DNA of 64,000 bases from NCBI GenBank assembly GCA_963978895.1, contig OZ022238.1:34401093-34465092 (forward strand), written 5' to 3'. Shown in pieces: positions 21,698 to 34,354 of this stretch. The position numbers and the translations under genes were made by a program. The DNA comes from Erpobdella octoculata. Its lineage: Eukaryota > Annelida > Clitellata > Hirudinida > Erpobdellidae. The notes below the pieces were generated by a model. That model saw only the letters and a program-made list of their open reading frames with translations. It searched no databases and was not told the DNA's origin. How positions within the stretch are numbered: the stretch's first letter is position 1; each line of letters opens with the position of its first letter.

Positions 21698-24600
21698 ATG
21701 TCTCTCATCATTGATTCGTGTATTATGTTTATTTCTCAAGCAAGTACTTTTATATTAATAAAATACAGTATATTTAGAGTATCATAGTAATGTTTAATCA
21801 AAAACTTTTTTTTCAGATTTTGTTTTTCGGTGGAGGATGGGTATTTTTTTTAAAGAAGCTTTTCCGAGATTATGAGGTTGAAAATACATTTTTGTTTTAT
21901 ATAAAATATTATATCAGACTTTTGAATTATTCAAAGAGACACATTTTATAAGATAGCAAATTTTTGAATGTTTTTTTTTCTGCAGTCACATCAAATTGTA
22001 ATACAGTAAAACATCTTTTATGCAACTTCTCTCTCTTGCACCTTAAAATTGGTCGCATAAGAGGAAACCTGCCATTGCTTCCAGAAAATTCCTCAGCGTT
22101 GTGTTTCTTTGCAAGCAGAAAAGCCTTCTCTTGAAGTAATTTTCCAATTGTACACTCTCAGCCCTAAAGATTAAAAAGGTGGTGCTGCAATTGAAAAATA
22201 ATAAATAATGAAATTAAAAAAAAAACCTGTCATTTTTGACGGGCTATTTTTAGTTAGACATTGTTTAATTATGAAAACCTCACAATCAATAAGTAACGTA
22301 AAATTAAATCCCAAAATATTGACAGCTGAATTAGAAGGACTACTGAATAGATAAAATGTAGAGTTGCACAACTTATCAGAATTCACAGCCAATCAAAATC
22401 GTGATATGTAAAATACTTACAGTTAAAATCCTCTAAAGCGGAAAACTAGAGAGCCTTCGTTTAAGACCTATGTATAGTATTTCCTGGTGAGGAACCATTT
22501 CAGTCTTTGATTGGTTACTAAAGAGTAGACAGTTCGAAGGAATGAGAAAATCAACAAAACTCCACCGGCTTTTATCTATATATATATAAAAATTAGATTA
22601 TGTGTGTTAGTCCTTTATGCGTTGCTACACCATTCATCCGATCGTAATGGAATTTTTACACAAGCTTGAGAGTCAATGGAAGAAGGTTTTAGTGAAAAAA
22701 ATTGAAATCGGTCACAAAATGAGCGGAGCGGGAGAGCGAACAGAAACGGGAATTAGAAAATTAACAGGAACGGGAAAGCAAAGGGAACGAAAAAGCAACT
22801 GAGAGCGGAAAAGCAAGCGGGAAAAGTAAAGCGACCAAGAGTGGGAAAGCGTCTGGGCTCGGAAAAGCGGCCGGGAGCGAGAAAGCAAACGTGAGCGAGA
22901 AAACGACCGGGAGCGGGAAAGCGACCGGATCAGGAAAGCGACCGAGAGCAGGAGAGCAAGCGGGGAAGGAAATGGGAGCGAGAGAGACAAACATTAGAAA
23001 AACCTCTAAAAATCCCGGGCAATGCCGGGTACCCCACTAGTTATATATATTATTACAATTTCATGCACTTTAATCTACTGCAGGTCACATAATGGAGTTT
23101 AATATACAAATAGTAGCACAGAAACAAGGTTGTTGGTCGTGTTACAGATTAAGTCACATAAGAGAAACAAATTAGTATGAAAGACATGGGGAATTTTAGA
23201 TCGTTTAAGTGGCATACCATGGAGTATTAAGGAGGAGAGCACTCGTCCTATATAAAAGCATAGATTTCGTAAAACCGTCAGTGAAGATAGTCGCTTGGCC
23301 ATGCTAAAAACAGTGGTGGCCCTAAGCTTTCATTGTTTTGATTGCGTTTCAGCTGTGAAGTGAACAGTTCGTCGACGATCGTGAGCTTTTTGGTGGATTA
23401 ACTGTCAACATTTTAGGTAATTATTACTTCTGTTGATGTGATAACATATTTGTCGTGCGTTTTAGTTATTTTTCTAATTTTTTTGGTTATTTAAAGCCGT
23501 AAACATGGTCAAATTCTGGGTTGTTGGATGTATTAGTGGATATGGCAACAAGGAAAAACGATCCAGGATTGTTTGGAAGTATGTTCGCCGTTTTCATTAA
23601 TACTTAAAATATGTTCTTCACTAATGATCTCTGTTTTACAGCGATATTTTGGCATCATCCAGACTTCCGGAGGTGACAGTGACAGCCCTACTTTGACATC
23701 ATTTCTCCAGCTCAACCGACTTTTTTCAATGTACTACCAAACCTGTCATGTGAGGTAGCAATGTTGATAATGAAGAAATGCCTGAGCTTCTGGCATCATA
23801 TAAAAATATGCTGAAAACAGAGAAAAATGAAATGGTAAAGAAGCGAGATGAAGCCAAAGAAGAAATGATAAAGATATTGAGAGAAGGTCTCAAAATAGCC
23901 ATGGAAGATGACGACAAAGATTATTGCAGTGAATCTTTTGTCCTTAACAATGTAATCATCTATCACATGACGGCGTACATGGTGAGGAAGATGCTGATCG
24001 CATCCGCCCGTCATAATCATAGCTGCTCGGAGTGCGTTGCATCAGTAGATGTCGACCCAAAGCTGCTGCCTCTCAATTTTACTGCTGATTATCTCACTGA
24101 TCTAAAGAACAAAGGAGGACTTACATTTGCTTCTACCAACATGTTTAGATTAATTAAACAGGTTGAGGAGGACGTTATACAATTAGTGGTTCAACGAGGC
24201 AAGTTTTTTGTGAACGATGCTTTCGAGAATGTCCTGTACTTGATTACAGCTGAAGAATTGCCTTTGGTTGGCTGCGACAAACACCGCATCACTTTCACTA
24301 TCAATATCATTTATGATTATTTGTTAAACTGCTCTACACAACTAAGTAAGCTTAAAAATTAAGAGATGTGTGGGGAAAAAAAAGAAAAAAAAAGGGGTTT
24401 GCCATATTGTCAAAAATATAAAGAGATAGTTTATTGTATACTGTAAATTTTTATTATATTTTAAATAAATAAATGAAAATGTTAATAATAATCATCATCA
24501 TCATTTATTTTTGAAACGTCCCTATTCCACGCTATGCTAGGGTTGGACATTTTTTTATATATCAGGCCCCTCCACAAGTCACGATCCAGGGCAGACTGAA

Positions 24601-27600
24601 GTGAATCTTCAAGCCCATAGCTAACTTTTCACTTCCATCTAGGCCCAAAAAAGAAAGCGCGGACCTTGTTTGACCAGGCGACGTATGAGCCGGCATGAAA
24701 TTTTTTGTTTTGTTACCCATATGGAATTTGGAGCAAAGTTTTACCCGGATGCCGTTCCTGCGAACCTCCCTTTAGTCGCCTTTTACGACACGCATAGGAG
24801 GATACACGGTGGTTCTATTCTAACGGCCCGAACCACAAAGCTATTAGAAAGATTAAAAAGATTATTGCACAATGTTAAGTTCTTGTCAAAATAAAGTCTT
24901 TTCAATGTAAAAATGAGATTTTGGTCAACTATACAGTATGCATGCCTTGTCCAGTAGGGCCGCTAATGTTTTTAGCGCAACCAAGCGAGAATCTTCATGA
25001 TGGTTTCACAAAACTCACTGGAGAGTGCTCTCCTCCTTTATACTCCATGGTCCTACTGTACAATTGAATTATATGTTTTTCTATTAAAGAGGAGTGGCAG
25101 TGTAGCAGTGGTTGGTTTTTGTGCTAGGGGTTCTGGCTCAGTTGTAGTAGTTGCACAAGCCTACATCACGTAGCTGCACATGCCTACATCATGTAGCTGC
25201 ACAAGCCTATATCAGGAGATTTGTTGAGCAATTAGTTTTATTCAAACAGCTGCAACGGGAATTTCCGAGATGCTTGTTTTTAGATATTTCAATTACAAAT
25301 CCAGCGATGTAACTCTCGCCTCTAAAACTTTATAAATATAAAATTTATTGATAAAAACATAGGATCATATACAAATTTTCCCAGCAAAACAAAATGCAAG
25401 CAAACACAGAAGAGCATATCGTTTTGACAATCATTTATTTGCTCGATTGATTTTTTCATCTAATTTTTTGTCTTTCTTTTTATTTCTGTTAAAAGTTTGT
25501 GAATCAATGTCGTAGCAGGAGTGTCAATGTCTCTAATTTTGAGGTTCCCAAAGATTTATAAAGTGAACTATTGACAATTTATCACATGTATGCAATATAG
25601 TTCAACACATGTATACAATATAATTCAACACATGTATGCAATATAGTTCAACACATGTATCCAATATAATTCAACACATGTTTGCAATATAGTTCAGCAC
25701 ATGTATGCAATATAGTTTAATACATGTATGCAGTATAGTTCAACACTTGTATGCAATATAGTTTAATACATGTATGCTATAAAGTTCAACACATGTATGC
25801 AATATAGTTCAACATATGTATGCAATATAGTTCAACACTTGTATGCAATATAGTTCAACACTTGTATGCAATATAGTTTAATACATGTAGGCAACATAGT
25901 TTAATACGTGTATGCAATATAGTCAACACATGTATGCAATATAGTTCAACACATGTATGCAATATAGTTCAACACATATACTCAATATAGTTCAACACTT
26001 GTATGCAATATAGTTCAACACATGTATACAATATAATTTGATTTTTTTTCAATCTGTTCTAATGAAAACATGATAAATGGTTTTACATTTTGATTTTGTT
26101 TCAAAGAATTTTCAGTTTTGTATGAGAAAAAATGCTGAATGATAATAAATTATTATAATAAATATTTTTACAGGTTCATAATTGGTTGGTTTTGCTTATT
26201 TTTTCAATAACATTTGCCCTTTCTTGCACAATGTTTGAGCTCATCATCTTTGAAATTCTTGGACTTCTTGATCCAAGGTAAGATTTTAATTCATTTTTGT
26301 ATTTGTTTCGAAAATAAATATTTTGAAGTTTTATTTTTTTCATTTTTAAACATTATTTAGCTCCCGTTTCTTCCATTGGAAACTGGAACTGTATGCAACG
26401 TTATTCACAGTTATCTTCATTGTTCCGTTCTATATTGCTTATTTTTCGGCTTGCAATCTGCAAATATGTTGGTTTATCATACGTGTTTCTATTCAAAATA
26501 ATTCTTTCTGTTGGTTTTCATTATTTTTCACTGGCAATATTTTAAACTTTAGTGGCCGATGCTAAAATGTTTCGTATACTTCTCGCTGGAGCATCATGGA
26601 TTACTTTTTTTTATTTCTTTTGGAAGATTGGTGATCCCTTTCCTATCATGAGTCCCAAACAAGGTTCAAATCATCTCCTGTTTATCTAGAAACAAATCTA
26701 TGAAATGACTGATACTTAGAATGAAACATTTTTGCAGGCATCTTGTCAATAGAACAATGCATTGGCAGAGTGGGTGTATTTGGTGTTACTATAATGGCTG
26801 TCCTGTCTGGTTTTGGTGCTGTAAATTATCCATACACCTGCATGTCTTATTTTGTCAGGTTGGTTAAAATTTGATCTCATTAATCTTGTTATTTTGATAA
26901 TTTGATTGATATTTAAGTTATTCTTAAGTCTTAAATTGTTTTGTCAGTAATTTAATGGAATTATTTATACAGTTTTTCACTTTAAATGGATTTGCAGCAT
27001 TTTTGAACTTGTCTGATTTTTATGAAGTTTTAAAGATTAAAACATAAGATGCCAAGATGAAAATTTATTATAATTTTTCTGCTATCAGACATGTCAATGA
27101 ATCTGACATTCAGTTGTTAGAAAGAAAACTTCTTCAAACTGTGGACATGATAATCATGAAAAAGAAAAGGTTTTGTTTAGCATTGCATCATTAATGTTGA
27201 AATTTGAGGGAAAAGGGGCAAGTAGTGTATTAGTAGGCACTCACTCACCTGTTGACCAGAAGGTCTGCAGTTCAAATTTTGCTGATGTCTGCAAGTGTGG
27301 GGAGGTTGTCTTGGGTATCGCAGTTTGTAACAGAGCACATGTTAGTAATGTAAAAAGTGGCATGGAGGGATACAACATCGTTGTAATTTCTAGTGTGAAA
27401 ATGTTTTTATTCAGGTTGATTAGAGTTTTAGGGCCAATTACAATATCACAGTTAATGTATTAGAGTACTTCAAGCATTAAAAGTTGATATTTTTACAATT
27501 CTTATTTTTTATTGGTTTATTTACATATATTTTGTTTGAATATTAAATGCATTGCATATGTTTGTCTATAAAGAGTGGCTCTATCAAAAAGGGATTCTCA

Positions 27601-30600
27601 TCAGTTTGGAGCAAAGAATGAAGAAAAAAAAGGAGCCTGGAAAATATTAAAACATTTGAAAAATTTAAGACGTGAGTTCTTCCTGGTCCAGTTGCTTTAA
27701 AATTTTGATGAATTAAAAAAAAACTTACTGTCATGACTTAAAGTTGACTTAACTATCATAAATATTGATCATGTCACAGAGAATTTAAGCTGACTGAGTG
27801 ATTAAAAAAATCATTTAATGATGCTCGAGCTGAGCATTGTTTAGGCTCAAATTGTCTGCACAGACTGTTTGCTTGCAAAATATCAACTTTATATTAAAAC
27901 TTGAGTCATCACTTGCATTTATCATCTAATCAATGACATAAGGCTTGATGATGAAATCTCAATATGGAAAGTCATAAATACAGCGAACTCAAGATAAATT
28001 AATTTTGCATAAAATATATCTTTTTTACCTGATAAATGAGTATAACTGTTCTCTCTTGATTTATCTGGTTTCATTTGTCACTAATGGTGGTGGTTCCAAA
28101 TTATATTTGTCAAATTTAAACAACAGTCAAAAGAGTGTGAATATTATATGAATAATGGTGCTGAAGTGTTTTATACTGATTACTTGTAAAACTTATGGGA
28201 TTTTTACATGTATTATTTATTGAAATTTATAGTATTGTTACATGTAAAAATTATTCAAATTGTTAGGATTATTACATGTAACAATTAATTGTATTTTTGG
28301 GTCTGATAAGTGTAAAAGTCATTTCTGCAGCAAATAGTTATGTTATGAAATAATTAAATACAGAGGATCATTCTATGAAGGAAGAGACACAAGCACACGA
28401 AGAGTTTGCACGCCAGTTGTTTCTTGAATCTGTTGATCTTCATAACGAGCAGGTCTTTGTTAGACATGTTGTTAGATACTATTAATCCTGTGATAGGCCA
28501 TGTTGTTAGATACTATTCATCATGTGATAGGCCATGTTGTTAGATACTATTCATCCTGTGATAGGTCATTTTGTTAGATACTATTCATCCTGTGATAGGT
28601 CATTTTGTTAGATACTATTCATCCTGTGATAGGTCATTTTGTTAGATACTATTCATCCTGTGATAGGCTGAATTAATAAATTCTGTGAAAGTTGTGTGCA
28701 GCTTTTTAATTTGGTTTTTGTTGTGCAACTTCAGGAGAGAAAAGAATATCTAAAGACTTTGAAAGGAAAATACTTTAATTTTTTGGGTCATTTCTTTTCA
28801 TTGTATTGTGTGTGGAAGATATTCATGGTAAGCTGATAAAAATACTTAAAGAAAAATATTTAACTTTTTATAAATAAGATAGTAATGATATTATATAGTT
28901 TATTTTGAAATAAAATTCCATTTTACTTTCAACCAGGCAACGTTCAATATAATTTTTGACCGTGTTGGCAAAGTTGATCCAGTTACAAGAGGAATTGAAA
29001 TTGCGGTCAATTACTTAGGAATCCAATTTGATGTAAGAAAAACTAGTTTCAATCATTGTTTACATGTTCTTAAAACATTTTTGTTTGTATTCTGCTTTCT
29101 TGCCAATATTGTAGGTGAGGTTCTGGTCTCAACATATATCTTTTTGGTTGGTTGGTATCATTATCATCACCTCAATTAGAGGCCTTCTTATCACCCTCAC
29201 AAAGGTTTTTATATTTAAATTCTTATATTTTATATTTTAAGCTTACTTATTAGCCATTTTTTCTCTGTTGTAGTTTTTCTATGCCATAGCAAGCAGTAAA
29301 TCATCGAACATCATTGTGTTGTGTTTGGCTCAAGTCATGGTGAGTGTTCCTTCTTAAATATACTTTAATACTGAAAATCGTAGTATGAATTAAGATTTTT
29401 GCCACACTACCTTTTACCTCTTGGCCTTACTTGAATCTCAGAGTTACTTTCAATGTCACTGACATTCAATAAATAAATAAATACGAGATTTTATTACTTG
29501 TGACTGTTGTCAATACTAACATGATTCAAAATTAAAAGGATTTATGTAGAGTATGCCTGCCTGTGTTTGCTGCATCAACATGCATTTGTATTTTTATATG
29601 CTTTTATTAACTTTCACTTGTCCGGATGTCTGTGGGATCTCCATGAGATGTCCCAGACGTTTTGAAGCTCTGAAGATAAATTATAAAATTCATCTATTTC
29701 AAAAAATTTATAGTTTAATTAAACAAAAATAAAATTCAAGAAAAAAATGGTTTAAAAATAAATTAAAGAAGCATATAATAATGATGACAAAAATTTTCAT
29801 CGTCGTAATAACTACAAACATCTTTTGTTTACTATTCAACGGGGTAATGTTTTTATGATACGATGTTGTTATGAAATTTTTCAGCTATTTTAAAAGCATG
29901 TTTTAATTTTTTTAAATTAACTTACACTTGTTATATTTGCAGACTTATTAGCTTAATTTATCGTTTTAAATTATGAAATTGTTGTAGGGCATGTATTTTT
30001 TGTCCTGTGTTCTCCTGATGAGAATGAACCTGCCATCTGAATACAGGTAGTTTTTTATATGAGTCATATTTTAATATATTCTTGTTTAAGGAATAGAAAG
30101 TGAGTCCTGGTTATTGAAGGTTTTTAATGAGCAGTGCAGGCTTTGCAGCAACAAAATTGTCCATTATAGTTAATAATTAAATAGGGTTTTAAGTATTATG
30201 CTTCTATATTATGAGTCAGTATTATGAGTGCCTGATTTTCATAAAACTGGGTTAACTCATATTTTACACAGTTATTTTTGTAAGTAGAAAAAGTGCTATT
30301 TCCCACCTGGTTCTTTAAGAAACCGAGTTGCCAACTAATGCTCTAGATAGTCAGGATGACATTTCGGGAGTCAATAAAACATCGGAAGAGTTAAAACCTC
30401 GCAATTTCTTGGGTCAACTATAAGTTGGATGTTGTGGAAGAATATGGACCGCTTAAAGAATTGCCTTGTTTTAAAGAATTGCTTTAAATTTAGCAAGGTT
30501 TTTCCAAGTTTTTTTCCAGTGGCATGATTTGGAAATATGTACATACTTGTACAACATTGATTTTGCAGTTCAAGGCTGACATTAAAAGCGACCAAATCAA

Positions 30601-33160
30601 CTCTACAGTACTAGGGGTTATAGACTATTAAGTAGTCAGAAATATTTTTTAAATTCAGCTAAGATAGCTACTCGTTTCCAAGGGCAAGGATTGTTTATTT
30701 GCTATGGAATACTCAGACTTGTTGTCTTCGAGACTTTGGTCTTCAACTTAAGTTCACTCAAGTTTGTTTTTAAAAGTCTGGGTCTTGATCGTGATCTCGC
30801 AACATAAGATCTTAGTCTTATTATTATTATTATTGAATGTTTATTTATAATGCACTTTTTAAAGTAAGTCACAAAAGCTTGTCGCGTCAAATCATAATGT
30901 TAAGAATAGAGTTCAGTCTTGAGCAACTTCCTGAAACCGCCGAGGTCTAACACTGGATTCCTCCAGAAAATCCGCGCCTGCCGAGAGTCGTTGTCTTTGA
31001 CGGCGGAACGAGCAAGTCGCCAGCCGCCGCCGATCGAAGGTGGGACCGACCAAGAAGCGTTGAGATTGGTACACACAGTTGCTGCAGGTAGACTGGAGCC
31101 GTGTGGTGAAGGCACTTGTATACCATCAGACCCAACTTGAACTGAATTCTCTGCGGGAAAGGAAACCAGTGAAGTTGCGTCCGCATGAGATCTGATACGG
31201 GAGACCAGCCGGGCAGCTGAAGAACAAGGCGAGCGGCTGTCTTGATCATGGTCTTGTACCCAAAGGTCTTGATCTTGGCTGTGGTCTTGCACTCAAAGGT
31301 CTTGGTCTTATTGTATTGATTTAAAAAAACTAGATTTCAAAACAGGGACGTAAATTCAGCATTTTCCAGGGGACATAATTTTCCCGCCATTATATAGCTT
31401 ACTAGCAGGGTTACCCGGCATTGTCCAGGCTTTCTTTGCTTAGTTTTTCTCTCTTTTGCCAATGAAATGTCAAATAAATAACAAATTTGAGCAGGAGAAA
31501 ACAAGTTTGTTTCTACACCAGAAACAACCACTTTAAGCTAGTTTTGCTCGTAACTTCATTATTAGATTGCTATTTAAAAGATCCTTACTAATCCTCTCAT
31601 AAAATCATATAGTAAACTCTAGGTAAAAAATATTTAATTTTTGGAAATGCCCCCCTGCCCTCCCCAATTTACGTCCCGGTTTCAAAAATATTATGAGTGG
31701 TAAAATATGCGCTAAACAACTGCCATCAGGAAAAAATTGTTTGCCTTCGATGAAAAGTGGTGTCACACAAAAAATGAAGAAAAACTTGAAAACACATCAA
31801 ATACAGCAACACTGATGTTATATGTGGAAAAGCTGACAATATTCTGCTTGGAAAATTTCATGTAATGGGAACTGCTGGCTGAAAATAAAAAAATGATGAA
31901 AAAGATTTTTGGTTCATTATTTGAACCACCAACTTCAATGCCAGTTGAGCGGATATCTAGTCATTGAAGCTTATTTATTAGACCAATTTGAGAATCTGGC
32001 TTGTTTAAGACGGTAAATTTTATTTGAACTCATGTTTACTAAGTGCAATAACAATTTAAATTGATATCAGATTTTAATTTTAATCATTTTAGTAATGTAG
32101 TTAATGACTTTTATGTTTTAGCTAAAAAAGTATATTGAGAAGTTTTCATTTTGTGTGATTCTTTTAATAAGTCTCGGTCTTGAACTTGGTCTTGTCTTGA
32201 GAGGCCTGGACTTAATCTCGACCTTGTCTTAAGAGGTCTTGGACTTAATCTTGGTTTTGATCTTGGGTTTGCTGGTCTTGATAACAAGTCTGGGAATAAC
32301 TATCGAACTTTATTCAAATTAAGGGAAGAACTCTATCTTTCAGAGAACTGTGCAGGGTTTAGTTCCTACACTGGGCATGCAGTTTTTTTCTTCACTTGGA
32401 AAAGTTTAATCAAACTATTCAGCAGGATTTGTCATTAATGGTCTTCAAAAATCAAACAAATTTGGATAAAGAAATTTCATTATTTTCAATGCAATACATT
32501 AATGGTCTGTTCACGATACAACAAAAGTGACATTATTCAAGTCACATTGCCTGCTGAAAAGAATATTGGTTAACGGGATATTCTGGCTGTTTAAGTAGAA
32601 AATCTTCAGACTTGATGTTTTTTCTTAAACTTCAGTCACCTTTGATGCTGTACACTATTTGAGTGATGCCGCCTTCACGTACCAGAAATATTCACTCAAA
32701 AATCATCGGCAGATGGGCAAAGTTGTATTTAATAGCTTAGTTTGACCTGCTATAATGGGTTAAGAATTCCAAAATTTAAAGCCTACTAAATAAGGAAATT
32801 TTGTTTATTGTGTGAAAAATTAAGGATAGTTTTGCAATTTTTCATGTGCAGCAAAAATTAGTCAGAATTTAATATAAAAATTTAAATCTAAATTCAAATG
32901 CATGTTTTAAATCTCTTTTGATTATCATATTTTTTATCACTTGTGTGTCTTGTACTAAAGTAAATTATTCTATTTAACAATTTGTTGTTATATCAATTTT
33001 CAGATCCATCATTACTGAAGTTTTGGGAGATCTACAGTTTAACTTTTATCACCGCTGGTTTGATGTAATCTTCTTAATAAGTGCCCTCACTAGTATTGCA
33101 TTTCTCTACATAGCACACAAGCAGTCTCCTGTCGAAGACATTAATAGATTATCATCGTGA
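21698..33160 (+). CDS. GPR89: Golgi pH regulator (GPR89/GPHR), complete, 15 coding exons
   Basis: Multi-pass membrane protein of the Golgi/ER, known as an anion-channel-like protein needed for Golgi acidification. Coding exons: 21698-21739, 21817-21876, 26174-26277, 26361-26467, 26553-26663, 26738-26858, 27089-27169, 27574-27671, 28364-28452, 28735-28827, 28937-29032, 29115-29204, 29274-29339, 29988-30046, 33004-33160. They join in frame to 457 residues, against about 455 in vertebrates. Landmarks are the N-terminus MSLIIDSCIMFISQ, SCTMFELIIFEILG (exon 3), KIGDPFPIMSPKQG (exon 5), LSGFGAVNYPYTCMSYF (exon 6), DRVGKVDPVTRGIE (exon 11), SIRGLLITLTK (exon 12) and NFYHRWFDVIFLISAL (exon 15). The GPHR N domain and the ABA_GPCR C-terminal domain are both present. 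Intron 1 is GC-AG; the others are GT-AG. Intron 2 is 4.3 kb and intron 14 is 3.0 kb, both swollen by transposons. Orthology is clear and no frame damage was found. Confidence 0.96.
21740..21816 (+). other. GC-AG intron 1 of GPR89
   Basis: The exon ends TCTCAA and the intron begins GCAAGT, the strong consensus for GC donors, ending TTTTTTTTCAG. Splicing here keeps the frame and gives the conserved N-terminus; no GT donor nearby does so. Confidence 0.85.
22165..22253 (+). mobile_element. Helitron 3'-end fragment
   Basis: The 3' end carries CTGTCATTTTTGACGG, then GCTATTT and TTAG, a CTAG mutated at one base. Upstream sequence is the reverse complement of the interior of the 56150-56472 copy. 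The 5' end is missing. Confidence 0.65.
22575..23040 (+). mobile_element. complete short Helitron (466 bp) in GPR89 intron 2
   Basis: It starts TCTATATATATATAAAAATT after an A (22574). It ends with a hairpin CCCGG-GCAATG-CCGGG, 7 nt and CTAG before T (23041), so both termini and the A/T target are visible. The first 150 bp carry the conserved GCGTTGCTACACCATTCAT region; the rest is a polypurine array. No protein is encoded; it is non-autonomous. Confidence 0.85.
23504..24362 (+). pseudogene. P-type (THAP9-like) transposase fragments
   Basis: A possible THAP-like start (MVKFWVVGCISGYGNKEKRS, about 23504) is disrupted. A later piece, RYFGIIQTSGGDSDSPTL (about 23641-23694), matches the GG-x-DNPT region of P transposases. 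The frame 23778-24362 (194 aa) holds the C-terminal domain: NVIIYHMTAYMVRKML, paired Cys in HSCSECV, and LTDLKNKGGLTFAS followed by a helix. The RNase-H-like catalytic part is missing, so this is an internally deleted, inactive relic. It lies on the same strand as GPR89 but within its intron. Confidence 0.65.
24490..24860. repeat. SINE/LINE-tail-like repeat inside the P relic
   Basis: Two recognisable blocks, CCACGCTATGCTAGGGTTGGAC (about 24517-24545) and GTCGCCTTTTACGACACGCA (about 24775-24794), resemble conserved parts of SINE-like repeats common in molluscs and other lophotrochozoans. This is recognition from memory; boundaries are approximate. Confidence 0.4.
25578..26036. repeat. 23-bp minisatellite in GPR89 intron 2
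   Basis: About 20 imperfect copies of a unit close to CACATGTATGCAATATAGTTCAA. Copies differ mainly at CACATG/CACTTG and GTTCAA/GTTTAA. It ends about 140 bp before exon 3. Confidence 0.95.
28463..28670. repeat. 34-bp minisatellite at the start of GPR89 intron 9
   Basis: About six copies of a unit close to CATGTTGTTAGATACTATTCATCCTGTGATAGGC (period 34), beginning about 10 bp after the exon 9 donor at 28453. Confidence 0.95.
30810..31250 (-). mobile_element. LINE 3'-end fragment in GPR89 intron 14
   Basis: The - strand encodes a reverse transcriptase C-terminal tail: KTAARLVLQLPGW, RIQFKLGLMVYKCLH and GRSHLRSAAAGDLLVP (about 30950-31249). It is followed by ATAAATAAACATTC and an AAT repeat tail (about 30818-30835). 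This is a 5'-truncated copy, as left by incomplete reverse transcription. Flanking DNA is rich in CTTGGTCTTGA-like repeats (about 30720-30800, 31250-31310, 32170-32290). Confidence 0.7.
31343..31679. mobile_element. hAT MITE with exact 8-bp duplication, GPR89 intron 14
   Basis: Termini CAGGGACGTAAATT and AATTTACGTCCCGG are inverted repeats. TTTCAAAA (31335-31342, 31680-31687) is an exact 8-bp duplication. Inside, at 31402, lies a Helitron-type end (CTAG, 7 nt, ACCCGGCATTGTCCAGG). Similar sequence in inverse orientation is found at about 51960-52115. Confidence 0.88.
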
Positions 33161-33198
33161 CTGAATTATAAAATATTGTAAATTATTTAATTAATTCG

Positions 33199-33366
33199 AT
33201 ATATATATATATAAATGACTGTCAGTTTTATGCATTGCTACACCATTTATCTGATCGTAATGAAATTTTCACAACCTTGAAAGTCAATAGAGGAAGGTTT
33301 GTGTGAAAAATAATTGAGATCGGTCACAAAATGAACGGGAGAGCGAGCGGGAACGGGAAAGCGGCG
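33199..33366 (+). mobile_element. Helitron 5' part, truncated
   Basis: TA run, then a stretch matching the first 150 bp of the 22575-23040 Helitron (GCATTGCTACACCATTTATC...GATCGGTCACAAAATGA). It breaks off after a few polypurine blocks, 40 bp beyond the GPR89 stop. Confidence 0.6.
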
Positions 33367-34354
33367 GTTGAGTTTTTTTATTCATCAGGTTATCAACCAT
33401 ACTCATCAAAGGTTTTTTTAATTCATCAAATTTTTCCGTTACGCGTTTTTCTATTCGCCTGATGAACGCTCTGGTTTAAACCACATTCACCATGGATTAG
33501 TTCAGTGGCTCATCAAGAAAATAAAAAAGCTCATAACGGAGATATAATATCCTGATATATATTAAGAAGTCCATGGCTACACTGTGAAACGAAAGCGCAA
33601 ACCAGCACACGATCACATTGGGAAGCTCTGATAGAGCTAGGTTTTGGAAGGATTGCGGACCTAGCGGGAAAACCCGAGGTTAAGTGATGCACAGTATACA
33701 GCGACAGATCCAGGAATTTTGTAATGGGGACCCGAAAATAGTTTTTTTTAATTCTTATTTCTGTCGTTATGCAGTCTGTTGGAACTCATCTTCATTTTTT
33801 TATTCAGTGAAACCAAAAAGAAGAAATTAAAATTAAACTCTTTATTTACTCCATTTTTCCTCTTTTTCTCTCTTTTTTTTCTTTCTGTAACAATGTCACC
33901 ACAAGACACCTTTTTTCTATGTTCCAGAAGAGTAGTACAGAAAAAAACCATTTTCATTTTATTCTCTGACCATTTTATAAACCGGCTAAAGGTACGGTTT
34001 AGTGGGTCGGGCAATTTCTTAAAGTAACTGCTCTTGTTATCCTTGTAGCCATGAAAAATTCTCGCTGTCCGAAATCAAACCGTTCTAGTTTGGAGGTTAA
34101 CAAATGGCAGATTATAGTCACTCCTACAAAAACGTCTACCAATGAACATAAAAACCATTCTCTTCGAAAAAATAATATTTAGCCATCTGTAATAAGTGAT
34201 AACTTTTTCCGCCTGATTGAAACGATTCTAGTACTTAATACTACAACTAAAAAGTTATTCTCAGCTTCAAAGTGTCTGATGACATAACTCCGCAGCACAA
34301 TGAAAAAAGAGGTGACTTGTGTCGACAATATGCTACAGAAAGAAAGTGGGAGAA

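Larger units (their letters stand above)
23217..25050 (+). mobile_element. P-element-like transposon relic in GPR89 intron 2
   Basis: The termini CCATGGAGTATTAAGGAGGA and, inverted, CCATGGAGTATAAAGGAGGA are nearly identical for about 28 bp. Weaker inverted similarity (CGCTTGG...GCTAAAAAC...GGCCCTA) continues for about 110 bp. Internal frames match P-type transposase pieces. No clean 8-bp target duplication could be set. Confidence 0.75.

Noticed and set aside
25578..26036. CRISPR-like array of short repeats
   Set aside because: Continuous tandem repeat without unique spacers, in an animal intron.
27190..27430. Possible tRNA-derived SINE (AGTAGTGTATTAGTAGG and AGTTCAAATTTT) in GPR89 intron 7
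   Set aside because: A- and B-box matches are poor and no conserved SINE body or ends were found.
33570..33690. Stretch with weak resemblance to 5S rRNA (GATCACATTGGGAAGCTC)
   Set aside because: The internal control region is not conserved and the secondary structure cannot be drawn convincingly.
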